Shown in pieces: positions 17,701-23,800 of a DNA stretch of 64,000 nucleotides (positions within the stretch are counted from its first letter, which is position 1; each line of letters starts with the position of its first letter). The stretch spans positions 142,804,786-142,868,785 of the forward strand of contig OX104127.1 of the NCBI GenBank assembly GCA_944470555.2, read 5' to 3'. A program made the translations under genes and the position numbers. The stretch comes from Heterobilharzia americana (Eukaryota; Platyhelminthes; Trematoda; Strigeidida; Schistosomatidae). A model generated the notes under the pieces. That model did not search any database. It had not been told where the DNA came from and saw only the letters and a program-made list of their open reading frames with translations.

Positions 17701-20664
17701 CGGGTAGTGTTCAGCAACACGTTTTCGGAGGGCCGGCTTACAACGTCCAATAGAGTCAGCTCAACAGCAGCATGTGAACTTGTAGATACACATAGATGTG
17801 GACATAAGTGGAAGCCTATCCTTCACGCATTGACGAATAAGACGGCGGCTGGAGAATATCAGTCTCAGTCTAGCAGCATAGAAGCTACTATTGATACATC
17901 TTGACACATGATTTTTCAGCACTTCGGCTGTGGTGTCTCCTTTAAACTCAAGATTCATCGTTAAAATTTTCTTAGGGACTGTAATGGGATGGGGAGTGGT
18001 TCGTTTCTTCAGATTCGTATCAATAAATCTTTTAGAGTATCCGTTATTAGATAGTATTATTTTAAGAGTTTCGATTTCAGTATCCATCCATTTTCTATCT
18101 CTTCCACTTGAACAAATACCACCACCTACACTGATTGTATATTTTCCATATTGACTCAGCAACGTTTTAGTGCAAGCATCTGTCACTTTACCGAGTATAA
18201 ATATGACTGTACAGTTTGATAATGAAGTCGTTGAAAAGAAATATTTCTTCGCTTTGTTCTTGTTAAAGTAGATAGATGACAAGATTCTCTATGCTTACTT
18301 ACAACTAACGGAAGTGAAAACTCTAGAACATTTTTAATAACCAATCATGATGTAATCCACCAAATAAGTGAACATGAATAAGAGAGGAATAGGATACAAA
18401 GACGAAAATTGAATCAACCTTAATGTGTTGTACAGACAATTATTGGAGAGTCTAAAGGGGGTGGAGTGAGATTGTTTTCACCATCATCAAGACAGATCGA
18501 TGTTAACTATTGATTAGGAAATGACGAACAAGGTAGAACAGAATCTAAGAGTTGAACTTTGAAGCGAATTCCCAGTATGGAAACTAGTTCGTATTTATTC
18601 GAACAAACCGTTCAGTAATGCAAAGCAAGGTGAACAAATACCTGTCACATATCATCGATTCATATCCTAAGACAGGTATATTGAGCAGACTGAAAGACGC
18701 GACGCAAGCCAAATCTGAAACTAAATGCTACAAGCAGTTCTGCTACATGTTATCAATAGAGAGAGTAGTAACCAGTCGGTTAAAGTCTGACTTTCGTGCT
18801 CCAAAATAATCAGTAGTTAACATCCTAGTTCTCGAATATTCTTATTAACGTATTTATCGTATTCCATCATGATTGGTTATTAAAAATGTTCTAGAGTTTC
18901 CAGTTTCGTTAGTTATGAGCATAAAGAATTTTTTCAACTATCTGCTTGCTCAACGATTTTAATCCGCCTTCATGACCATGTATTTACCCAGTTTGCTGAT
19001 ATTTATTTTATACTTAGTTTTTGACTTATTTAGATTGCACCCAGCTAAAGAGAATGTGGCAAAATACATTGGATCCCATCGTCTTCTTCAAACTTATTCA
19101 TTCTTATCAGTGTTTTTGCTCGTTGCTTGTCCTGGACGCCACTGCTAGTCACTATCCGTCATTAATATATGATTAAAGCACAGGGAATATCGAGGTATCT
19201 GTGCAGGAGCCCATATGCTAATAGATACCGATCAATTCGGTCCAGTCAACGACGGGATAATACAAGCAACAACACTAAAACTATACCCATCGCACAAGAA
19301 GTGGTTATCGTGGCTTGGTCATCCAGTGGATAAGGCTCTGGCATTTGAACCGATAAGTTCCGAGCTCGAATCCCAGTGGGAACAACATCACTCACCGAGA
19401 GGCAGATACATCCAGCTGACTAGTGAGTCCTAAGCAGGATGAAACGCGCGTTCTGGACTCCACTGCTAGCCATTACCCATCATTAATATACTGTTCATTC
19501 TTACTTTATTTAAAGTATTCGCTAAACTGAGTCCAATTATGGCTAACTGATTTAAACAGTTGATGCAAAATCAGTACACCACTTCACCTACCAAGGTTTT
19601 TGCAGCGAAAAATTATGTGTTTCATAAGACACTAAATGATCGAAACAGTTTTTCTTCACTCAATGAATATTAAAACTTTAGATAACAACCTGAAAAAAAA
19701 CCTACGTACAACGTGACTTCTGATTCTATATACACAATGTTCATTTTCTTTAAAGCAAATATGAGTTCAACATTTCAATTCATTTAAAACTCATCTTCAA
19801 GGGTTACGGGACGTTAACATTAAGAAAGTGAAAAGTATGTATTACTGAACTGGATTACAGAGTTTATATTGCTAGTGAATAGAACACTTCAAATAGATAC
19901 TTAATCTAGAGGTATTATTCATCACGGACTGACATCAGTTGGAGAACCATTGAAAACCTGGGAGCACTGAACAGCTGTTTCATCCTGACATGGGACTCCT
20001 CAGAGGTATGCACCCACGACCTGGTTAGGGATCGAATTCACGACCTTCAGGTTTTACAGCGAACGTGTTAACCTTTCAGTCACTGGGTCGATTTTAAGTG
20101 GTCCACAGTTTCCAACTTTTGTCAATTCACGATATAGCGTGACTATTACGCAGCTGTGAACTGTAGGTTCAACCAGTGGGGAAGGGAATCAGATGTCAAC
20201 TGAAAACCTTGGGTGAGATAGTTACGCTACATCCCGAACTGACAGAAGTTGGAAATTGCGAACCACTGACTGAATGGTTAGCGGGTTCACCGTGAAACCT
20301 GAAGGTCGGGTCATGGATGCGCACTGCTCAGGAGCCCCATACTAGGACGAAACAGCTGTTCAGTGCCCCCAGACCTTCAACGGTCTTCCAACTGATGTCA
20401 GTCTGTGATGAATACTACCTCTAAATTAAAATCCCCATTCTTCTCGAAGGTACTTAATTCTCATAAGTTCTAGAAGTAGCATATGAGTTTAGGATATGAT
20501 AACTCGCCATGACAATACTATCCTTATTTGAGTTTATAGTTTCATATATTGATGAATACAATTTTGTTTCCATTACTTGATACCATCCTAAATCATTTTG
20601 CATACAGGTTTACTGTCTTACAGCTATGACAGAAAATCTAATCACCGAACAACAGATATTATAA
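2283..20664 (+). CDS. Slo-family (BK-like) potassium channel, C-terminal exons
   Basis: Four exons: 2283-2783, 10954-11039, 16720-16902 and 20608-20664. The 5' end lies outside the window. The reading resembles the second RCK gating ring domain of Slo channels: FIETILGSG with a following acidic residue near the start, LFHTVLVNTGTIIIGLYRR, then PIYPDDM|VYCL just before the stop at 20662-20664. Slo channels have matching segments (a threonine-rich helix ending TGG, 'CFGIYRLRD', 'PTDLIFCL'). These are tetrameric plasma-membrane K+ channels opened by cytosolic ions. Exons 2, 3 and 4 join in phase with perfect GT/AG borders. Exon 1 carries an insert-like, charged stretch of roughly 100 residues. 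Its frame stops at 2763-2765, 18 bp before a perfect donor (CAG|gtaagt); see findings. The 8-kb, 5.7-kb and 3.7-kb introns are packed with mobile elements. Slo1 versus another Slo subtype is not decided. Confidence 0.7.
2940..2971. repeat. (TG)n microsatellite
   Basis: An uninterrupted run of about 16 TG units in the first visible channel intron. Confidence 0.97.
3103..3263. repeat. Fold-back of PLE terminal-repeat 3' ends
   Basis: The arms 3103-3155 and 3214-3263 are imperfect inverted copies of the PLE repeat tail ('ccatgatgaatac...ccccattcatctc'). The 58-nt centre is the 3' half of the PLE hammerhead in - orientation ('ttgtttcgtcctag' is the reverse complement of 'ctaggacgaaacaa'). The switch of strand falls inside stem II of the ribozyme. 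Confidence 0.7.
3240..3640 (+). repeat. PLE terminal repeat (pLTR) with hammerhead
   Basis: A full-looking repeat unit: it starts near 'ccccattcatctc' and contains the block 'gacagaagttggaaatt'. It continues with a tRNA-like segment (3460-3530; box A-like 'tggctgaatggtt', box B-like 'gagttcgatccc') and a hammerhead (3528-3575), and ends with the tail 'ggtccataatgaatact'. The same layout recurs at 4575-4980, 8345-8615 (-), 19905-20130 (-) and 20140-20460. At 4980 the unit leads straight into Penelope-type coding sequence, which identifies the family. Confidence 0.7.
3528..3575 (+). ncRNA. Hammerhead ribozyme (PLE type), intact core
   Basis: CTGAGGAG (3536-3543), a stem II closed by GTTC/GGAC with the loop around 'catacta', CGAAAC, and the site triplet GTC within CAGCTGTC|CAGTG. 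Stem I pairs TGCTG upstream with CAGTG downstream (two G-U pairs). Stem III is the self-complementary ACAGCTGT. All core positions fit the family. Hammerheads in PLE terminal repeats are established. Confidence 0.85.
3641..4204. other. Non-coding stretch, nothing recognised
   Basis: Intronic by position. No exon, RNA gene or recognisable repeat was found. Confidence 0.4.
4205..4560 (-). repeat. Inverted PLE terminal repeat
   Basis: Reverse-strand copy of the PLE repeat. The tail 'catcatggactgatatcag' at 4228 and the box B-like 'gggatcgaaaccac' at 4342 are recognisable. The hammerhead (reverse complement of about 4270-4325) keeps CTGCTGAGGAG but has CCAGTC in place of CGAAAC, so it is dead. 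Its 3' part (4515-4580) is inverted relative to 4640-4690 ('gggggtttatggggatt' against 'aatccccac'). An inverted repeat placed before a direct one is typical of Penelope-like elements. Confidence 0.7.
4575..4980 (+). repeat. Direct PLE terminal repeat leading into the ORF
   Basis: Contains the previous unit's tail (4580-4635), then a repeat start ('aatccccac', from 4640), the 'cgacagaag' block (4809), a tRNA-like segment and a hammerhead. It stops just past the ribozyme cleavage site and coding sequence follows at once. It forms the upstream boundary of the PLE body. Confidence 0.7.
4918..4968 (+). ncRNA. Hammerhead ribozyme of the PLE, best-paired copy
   Basis: CTGAGGAG (4928-4935), stem II GTC/GGAC, CGAAAC (4949-4954), GTC at 4959-4961 followed by CAGTG (4962-4966). 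The last pairs perfectly with CACTG (4923-4927) as stem I. Predicted cleavage is between 4961 and 4962. It lies directly upstream of the reverse-transcriptase ORF, the position expected for PLE ribozymes. Stem III (ACGGGTGT) is short and partly wobble-paired. Confidence 0.85.
4981..6660 (+). mobile_element. Penelope-like element body (RT + GIY-YIG), decayed
   Basis: The frame is broken repeatedly by stops and shifts, but PLE reverse-transcriptase blocks follow in order. These are GLPKIHK-VGIPF near 5250, a 'FTNVPMTETISLL' segment near 5470, GVAMGYALGLLLADHFMARL (5619-5680) and catalytic YIDDTLIVYH (5735-5760). Next come FTLESESNSTLHFLDVQ (5818-5870) and, after a connector, a GIY-YIG endonuclease start (IYL-SCEYIGHTVRPLVK, 6296-6376) with a truncated end. 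PLEs copy themselves with this telomerase-related RT and cut target DNA with GIY-YIG. The tail 'tttctccaagtgatgtcatt' (about 6603) is the start of a 3' repeat. Not able to encode a working protein. Confidence 0.85.
6661..7135. other. Non-coding stretch, short dispersed repeat at 6700-6745
   Basis: The start resembles the dispersed 'gatatggttnng' repeat also seen at 8638, 11343 and 60560. Nothing else was recognised. Confidence 0.4.
7140..7295 (-). repeat. Decayed PLE terminal-repeat fragment
   Basis: Reverse-strand remnant: 'actgacatgagttggagg' at 7151 matches the repeat tail, and 'attcagtcactgggtttta' at 7260 matches the tRNA-like block. The ribozyme portion is lost. Confidence 0.5.
7296..8340. 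other. Non-coding stretch, nothing recognised
   Basis: No exon or repeat could be supported. Probably intron of the channel gene. Confidence 0.4.
8345..8615 (-). repeat. PLE terminal repeat with mutated hammerhead
   Basis: Reverse-strand copy with the tRNA-like block (box B-like 'gggttcgatccc' on the - strand) and a hammerhead at 8436-8485. The core reads CTGCGGAG: the invariant A after CTG is C, so catalysis is probably lost. Stem II, CGAAAC and the palindromic ACAGCTGT are kept. Confidence 0.75.
8436..8485 (-). ncRNA. Hammerhead ribozyme (PLE type), core mutation
   Basis: On the - strand: CTGCGGAG, TCC-TATACC-GGGA, CGAAACAGCTGTTC. A single A-to-C change in CUGANGA is the obvious lesion. 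The site triplet is UUC, which still fits NUH. Confidence 0.7.
8638..8700. repeat. Short dispersed repeat
   Basis: 'gatatgattatgaccaat' followed by 'aaaaagtcattcagtgaag' resembles 11343-11397 and 60560-60625. The family is not identified. Confidence 0.4.
8740..9641 (-). mobile_element. PLE 3' end: RT connector, GIY-YIG, tail
   Basis: On the - strand, from 9641: a PLE connector (RNGYPMKFVDCC, TLPEKSVHITLLYGGEL, RRWLTSAIKKAYYTANL), then a cysteine-rich entry and YIGRSNRYMQLRVGEHVPKW (about 9285-9225) of the GIY-YIG nuclease. Further on are KHIMETCHK and the conserved ITIRKLKPPLCVQK-FVLTLHLP end (about 9075-9000). A (CA)n tract interrupts the nuclease start at 9307-9322. Stops after KWLQK break the ORF. 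From about 9190 down to 8795 it is a near-perfect inverted copy of 10025-10412. Confidence 0.8.
9725..9875 (+). repeat. Extra copy of the PLE 3' tail
   Basis: The block 'ggttcaatatatattgactt' through 'ttgttcagataaacttcatc' repeats the tail found at 10335-10435 and (inverted) at 8770-8880. It sits just upstream of the + strand PLE end, giving that copy the same sequence at both ends, as expected for PLE terminal repeats. Confidence 0.65.
9915..10450 (+). mobile_element. PLE GIY-YIG 3' end, inverted partner
   Basis: Starts inside the nuclease ('cacacatacataggggaaaag' encodes a decayed HTYIG). It continues through an EH-P-WLPK remnant and the KHIMETCHK ... LKPPLCVQK tail, and ends with the same 3' tail. 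It is the + strand counterpart of 8740-9240. About 390 bp are identical, while the flanking GIY-YIG portion is visibly diverged. Confidence 0.8.
10451..10953. other. Intron sequence before channel exon 2
   Basis: No repeat recognised. It ends in the acceptor 'ttaattcacag' used by the exon at 10954. Confidence 0.5.
11040..11690. other. Intron, short dispersed repeat at 11343-11397
   Basis: Begins with the donor gtgaga. Bases 11343-11397 ('gatatgattatgagcaataa') belong to the same short repeat as 8638 and 60560. An Asn/His-rich open frame at 11520-11744 runs into the TA repeat and is not believed to be a gene. Confidence 0.4.
11694..11743. repeat. (TA)n microsatellite
   Basis: About 25 uninterrupted AT units. 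Confidence 0.97.
11915..12053. repeat. MITE-like element with terminal inverted repeats
   Basis: 'gactttaaaggccaccctag' at 11918 and, on the - strand, 'ggctttaaaggccatcctat' at 12050 are imperfect inverted repeats of about 28 bp that bound roughly 80 bp of unrelated sequence. No transposase is visible. A partial match to one end ('cagttgttgatagg') occurs at 37623. A small non-autonomous DNA transposon is the simplest reading, but the TSD is unclear. Confidence 0.4.
12060..12420. other. Intron, nothing recognised
   Basis: No feature supported. Confidence 0.4.
12425..12480 (-). repeat. PLE terminal-repeat tail fragment
   Basis: 'catcacggactgatatcag' and 'actggacatagttt' are the reverse complement of the PLE tail and ribozyme 3' strand (GAAAC-TATGTCCAGT). 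It abuts the Smα copy at 12500. Confidence 0.55.
12500..12795 (-). repeat. Smα SINE, left arm of a hairpin
   Basis: On the - strand, from 12795: the tRNA-like head (box A 'tagctcggtggtgtagtgg', box B 'gagtccgaatcc'), a hammerhead (12665-12615), the 'ccatgatccatcattaa' tail, then the start of a following unit ('aggagcccatatgcc', 'ccgatcaattcggtcc'). Crossing from one unit into the next shows it derives from a tandem or circular template. It forms a long hairpin with 12822-13025. Confidence 0.85.
12615..12668 (-). ncRNA. Hammerhead-like domain with 4-nt core insertion
   Basis: On the - strand: CTGACCAGTGAG in place of CTGATGAG, then TCCCTAGTAGGA, CGAAAT, and the site ATC before CTGGATTCC. The extra CCAG interrupts the invariant CUGANGA, so activity is doubtful. 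Confidence 0.75.
12822..13025 (+). repeat. Smα SINE, right arm of a hairpin
   Basis: tRNA-like head at 12848-12925 with clear box A and box B, body, hammerhead-like domain (12945-12998) and the tail 'catgatccatcattaat'. Apart from a few substitutions it is the mirror of 12590-12795, separated from it by only about 40 nt. Confidence 0.85.
12945..12998 (+). ncRNA. Hammerhead-like domain with 4-nt core insertion
   Basis: CTGACCAGTGAGTCCC, TAGTAGGACGAAAT and CACATCCTGGATTCC. It carries the same CCAG insertion as the mirror copy. The triplet before CTGGAT is ATC, which still satisfies NUH. Confidence 0.75.
13030..13484. other. Intron, nothing recognised
   Basis: No exon or repeat supported. Confidence 0.4.
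13485..14945 (+). mobile_element. RTE-clade non-LTR retrotransposon, 5' truncated, decayed
   Basis: Reverse-transcriptase blocks in order: SEEWKKCYLVKLPKKSYVSL (13495-13555), NWQGIMLLSTPSKILHLTIV, LGSKLRPEQAGWLTSGR, a decayed FEKAFDSVD (from 13785), and ATCGLIQNGKLSDAFEVKTG with a former RQGCLLSP. After these come the C-terminal 'KIRIFNTN' and 'WIARIIRKS' regions. Stops and shifts are frequent. It ends at 'agggacaaataataataata' (14923), an (AAT)n tail. The endonuclease half is absent. It lies in channel intron 2 (11040-16719). Confidence 0.85.
14950..15660. other. Spacer between the two inverted RTE tails
   Basis: About 700 bp of unique-looking AT-rich sequence without recognised features. 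It would be the loop of the large inverted repeat. Confidence 0.5.
15661..16190 (-). mobile_element. RTE 3' end, inverted partner of 14387-14945
   Basis: Starts at its (AAT)n tail ('attattattattatttgtcc') and reads backwards through the same C-terminal RT sequence. Bases 15678-16021 give the same translations in two frames as the - strand of 14587-14930, so that tract is essentially identical. The remaining part (16022-16190) is clearly diverged and keeps LLYGSETWWVTKGISNKL better than the + copy does. Confidence 0.85.
16191..16719. other. Intron before channel exon 3
   Basis: No repeat recognised. It ends in a doubled acceptor 'tttcagtcag'; phase selects the second AG. Confidence 0.5.
16930..17215 (+). 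repeat. PLE fragment, inverted against 18080-19020
   Basis: 'gaagaaatatttcttttcaa' (17035) through 'caagtggaagagatagaaaa' (17180) is the reverse complement of 18080-18260. Bases 16975-17025 ('ggtcatgaaggtgg') mirror 18960-19000. The intervening PLE body is thus framed by inverted terminal sequence, as in Penelope elements. Confidence 0.65.
17216..17395. other. Simple purine-rich sequence, no gene
   Basis: Two imperfect repeats ('gaaatatgggtcaaatgttg', 'gataacaagtggtgagataa') and a GAGA tract. Function unknown. Confidence 0.35.
17400..18300 (-). mobile_element. PLE 3' half: RT end, connector, GIY-YIG
   Basis: On the - strand: NNGYSKRFIDTNLKKR, PKKILTMNLEFKGDTTAEVL, CINSSFYAARLRLIFSSRRL and DRLPLMSTSMCIYKFTC. 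After an in-frame stop come the nuclease IGRCKPALRKRVAEHYPVWL, the SSIYEHLVELGHSAP block and the final ALAIHELKLHS. This is a well-kept PLE connector plus nuclease of a subfamily different from 8740-9641. Missing its catalytic RT core. Confidence 0.85.
18301..19128. repeat. PLE flanking/terminal sequence and unknown intron DNA
   Basis: Bases 18300-18350 ('ctctagaacatttttaata') recur inverted at 18870-18900, and 18950-19020 mirrors 16975-17025. The bases between have no recognised content. Interpreted as inverted terminal sequence of the PLE copy at 17400-18300. Confidence 0.45.
19129..19490 (+). repeat. Smα SINE unit running from cleavage site to cleavage site
   Basis: Begins exactly at a ribozyme site (GTC|CTGGACGCC, 19129-19140). 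It continues with 'gctagtcactatccgtcatt', the 'aggagcccatatg' and 'ccgatcaattcggtcc' spacer and the tRNA-like head (19300-19380). The hammerhead (19408-19458) includes a second site GTT|CTGGACTCC at 19450, and then the 'cattacccatcattaata' tail. Distance between sites is 321 bp, about the known Smα monomer length. It lies in channel intron 3. Confidence 0.85.
19408..19458 (+). ncRNA. Hammerhead-like domain, CTAG core insertion
   Basis: TCCAG (stem I 5' strand), CTGACTAGTGAG, TCCTAAGCAGGAT, GAAACGCGCGTT|CTGGA. Stem I TCCAG/CTGGA and the palindromic ACGCGCGT stem III are intact. The core has the extra CTAG. Confidence 0.75.
19905..20130 (-). repeat. PLE terminal repeat, left arm of an inverted pair
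   Basis: Reverse copy with tail (19921-19942), hammerhead (19963-20012), box B-like 'gggatcgaattcacg' and the 'caacttttgtcaattc' block. Together with 20140-20460 it forms a back-to-back pair. Confidence 0.8.
19963..20012 (-). ncRNA. Hammerhead ribozyme (PLE type), core largely intact
   Basis: On the - strand: CTGAGGAG, TCCC-ATGTCA-GGAT, GAAACAGCTGTTCAGTGC. Both core strands are intact, and the C-to-U at the base of stem II still allows a G-U pair. The site triplet is UUC. Stem I pairing is weak (upstream ATACCT), which may limit cleavage. Confidence 0.75.
20140..20460 (+). repeat. PLE terminal repeat, right arm of an inverted pair
   Basis: Contains 'gacagaagttggaaattgcg' (20231), a tRNA-like block with a small deletion, a hammerhead (20318-20368), a tail, and then the beginning of another unit ('ccccattcttctcg', 20433). 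Tail-to-start continuity again implies a tandem template. The ribozyme core reads CTCAGGAG (G5 to C), so it is dead. Confidence 0.75.
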
Positions 20665-20872
20665 CAAGAAATTCAAAGTTTACCAAATGGAACTAGACAT
20701 CTTATTTTGTCACACCAATACCGATGCCTATTTGTATCTATTCTTATGATTTGAAAAAGGAAAATATAACAGGCTTTACAATTATTATTATTATTATTCC
20801 AAACGACACAATTTTGAAAAAAACAACATAATACTATTGTAGGAGAAACGTAAAAAGTCATTACAACAGTAA
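20665..20872. other. Shared 3' region between channel and BAG1 genes
   Basis: 208 bp separate the channel stop (20664) from the BAG1 stop (20873). It must hold both 3' UTRs unless they overlap. Contains an (ATT)n run at 20781-20795 and AT-rich stretches. No certain poly(A) signal was chosen. Confidence 0.6.
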
Positions 20873-23800
20873 TCAATCTTTGACTTTTGTCAACTTTAAA
20901 AATTTACCTCTCAACTTGTCCGCTTGCACAAGAAATTCCTAAAAAAAAATATTTAAAAATTAGGATTAAAACTGTAAAAACACAAATTGGACAGAAACTT
21001 TTATTATCCTAGATACATAAAAACTGAGTTACGAAGTCTCAATTGCTAACCAGATTTTTATTTCACTTCAATCACCATGATAGGTTTTGCTCGACTATCA
21101 TGTGAATTCATTGACACGTTACTACAGCTTGATCATATTCACATTGCCTACCTAGTCAGGACTTCTCATCTCAATCAAAATTCAACTGAATTAGAGAGGA
21201 GATGGAGCATTATATTGATTATCATTTGACCATCTAAGATAGCCGTATTTTGGCAGACTAGTATTTATACTGGTTGATGATTAAAGGGGAAATGAAAATT
21301 ACGAGCGCGGCCGGATTCGAACCAGAGACCACTGGGTTTCCCGCCTGATGCTCTACTGAGCTACATGAGCAAAAACCATGGTGATTGAGGCGAAATAAAA
21401 ATCTGATAAGCAGTCGAACCATGTAGCTCAATTAATAGAGCATCGGGTCGGAAGCCCGATGGTCGCTGGTTCGAATCCAGCCGTGGTCAAAACTTTCATT
21501 TCACTTTCAATCATCACCTAGTATAATTAGTAGTCTACCGAACCACAGCTATCTCAGATAATCGAAATGATAAGTATATAAAAATGTTAGAAGAATAGGC
21601 TAATAGCAAACTCTTCGGTATACCGTTTATATACCTAATTAGATATGCTGTTTATAAAGAAAGAGATGAAGTTAAGAAAAATACTTTTATTTTGTATGCT
21701 GAATAAAAGCAATGACTTATTGATCTATGGCAAGTTTTCTATCATGCAGTACATCATAGTAGAATGTGTGCAAACATAAACTACACGCAGTATTAGTAAA
21801 TCATTACAAAGCTACCAGTTGAAACAAAGATTCATAAGATTAAACTTTTTGACTTCACATGCTAATGCATAAAAACTGTCTGTAGTTAGTAGTAGTAGTA
21901 GTAGCAGGGTGGATAACTACTTACAGTTATTAGAAGTGATGCGAAGATGCTGAAGGAGATGGATTAATAGCACACTGTGACACCCCCAACTGCCCTTTAA
22001 TTATTGAATTCACAATTGTAAACCAATTGGAATATTAAAATGTGACCTTTAACTAATAATCGAGTTAAGACGTCAAATAACCTAGAATAAACGGATTCAT
22101 GAATCCTGATGAATCATAATCAAAAGTATTCAAGGACGGTAGTTCATATTTATTCACCGATCTGATTGAGTTATCCAGATTCCGACCGGTTTATATCATT
22201 ACCATTCATGTATTCAGGAAAGGAATTCAATCTTTTGATAATCACAAACGAATTAAGTCAAAGCATGAAGAATAAGGTTTGCAGCACAAATTGCAGTTCA
22301 TTACAATCTAACCAGCTGCTTACATGCTGTTAGGAACCAATAGAGACCGAAATACATGAGAAGTTAAAATGTATCAAAAAATAGTACTGCAAATATTGGG
22401 GCGCTAAGTACAAGGTTGACATTAGATAATAATAAGGAAACTTGGAGTGTACAGTTAAAATAAAACAACTAAGTTTTAAGCAGCTCTATATATAAGATTT
22501 AAATGGTAATTCTGGAACTACAATAATGATCAACCGTATAAGTTAAGAAGGAGACAACCATGGACAAAAAGATACGAACTATTATTCAAACAGAAAACAA
22601 AAAGGGAAAGGAATATAAATCTAGATTTTCCACCAATACAGTTTTAAGTTAAGTAGTCAGTTTATTTGAATAGAAAGATAAGGCTTCAAAATCTCAATTG
22701 AGATGGTTTCTGTAAACTGAAAGCTGATTTAAACTCATGTTAAGCAGATATCAAGAGTGATTGAACTGTTGACGTTGGTCCATCCTTTGGAAGATACATT
22801 TCCTGCGCTTTTCTTTAAATAATACATACAGTGATTCGCTTACTTGTTCTTGCTAAGTATTCACTTAGACAAGTAAATTTAAACTGTCAACTATCATTCA
22901 AGGCAAAACGAAGTGTTTTCTTCAGACTACTGCTTACTTCACATTAGATGAAATTATATCATGCAGGAGAAATATGTTGCTTGATGACGCTTTTAAACGT
23001 TGGTCCAATCTAGTTGTAACCTGATATCTTTTAAATGCTGACCATATAAACACTAGTTTATCCTAAGATTTACTTTTTGAATCTTTCAATGGAACTATAC
23101 TGTCGTACTTTTAAACAAGCTTTTTAGGACACCAGTTTTCTTAAAGATACACCTTCAAAAAGTCGCATTTTTCTTACAATGTCTCTGCTGAGCCATACAT
23201 TTTAGTCTTACAGCATACTGCCCTGATCAACCTTATTTTGAAGCTTTGTTAATAAAATTTACATAAACCAGGAAATTGTGCTTTCCATGCTTATGAAAGA
23301 TATATTTCCCAGACGTTCTATTAGTTTTACGGGTGACACCTAGATTCTAACACAGAAAGCTTCCCCCTCCTACCTAACAGTTTCTAAAGCTCTAGTTCCC
23401 ACAATCATTCATGACCCGGTAGGAACTTGAGAATAATGGACAAGGGGAAGTTGATCAGGTCTGTCTCACTCATACCTGAAACACAGGTATACTTACTAGC
23501 CGCCAAAACTAATAGACCTTCCGACCCAAGGATATTATTTGACTCCGGCTAAGGAGAAGTAATGTGAAAGTGCTTATTAAAGAAAGTAGTAATAGGTGAG
23601 AAAATCATTTATGAAAACTGTGCATGGAGAAGGCATCGGAATTAATACTTAACAGTTATTTGAGCCTAAAGATACCAGCAAGAACAACCCATAAGGGAAT
23701 CAATTTAACTAATATCATGACAAAGATCCTTGACTCCATGCTTGATGAAACCTCGCCAGAATGGTAAAATGCCTAATTGCCGATAATCACCTTGCACCAT

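Noticed and set aside
21419..21490. Functional serine tRNA gene (GGA)
   Set aside because: No long variable arm, an acceptor mismatch, and an inverted sibling with the same SINE flanks; better explained as a SINE head.
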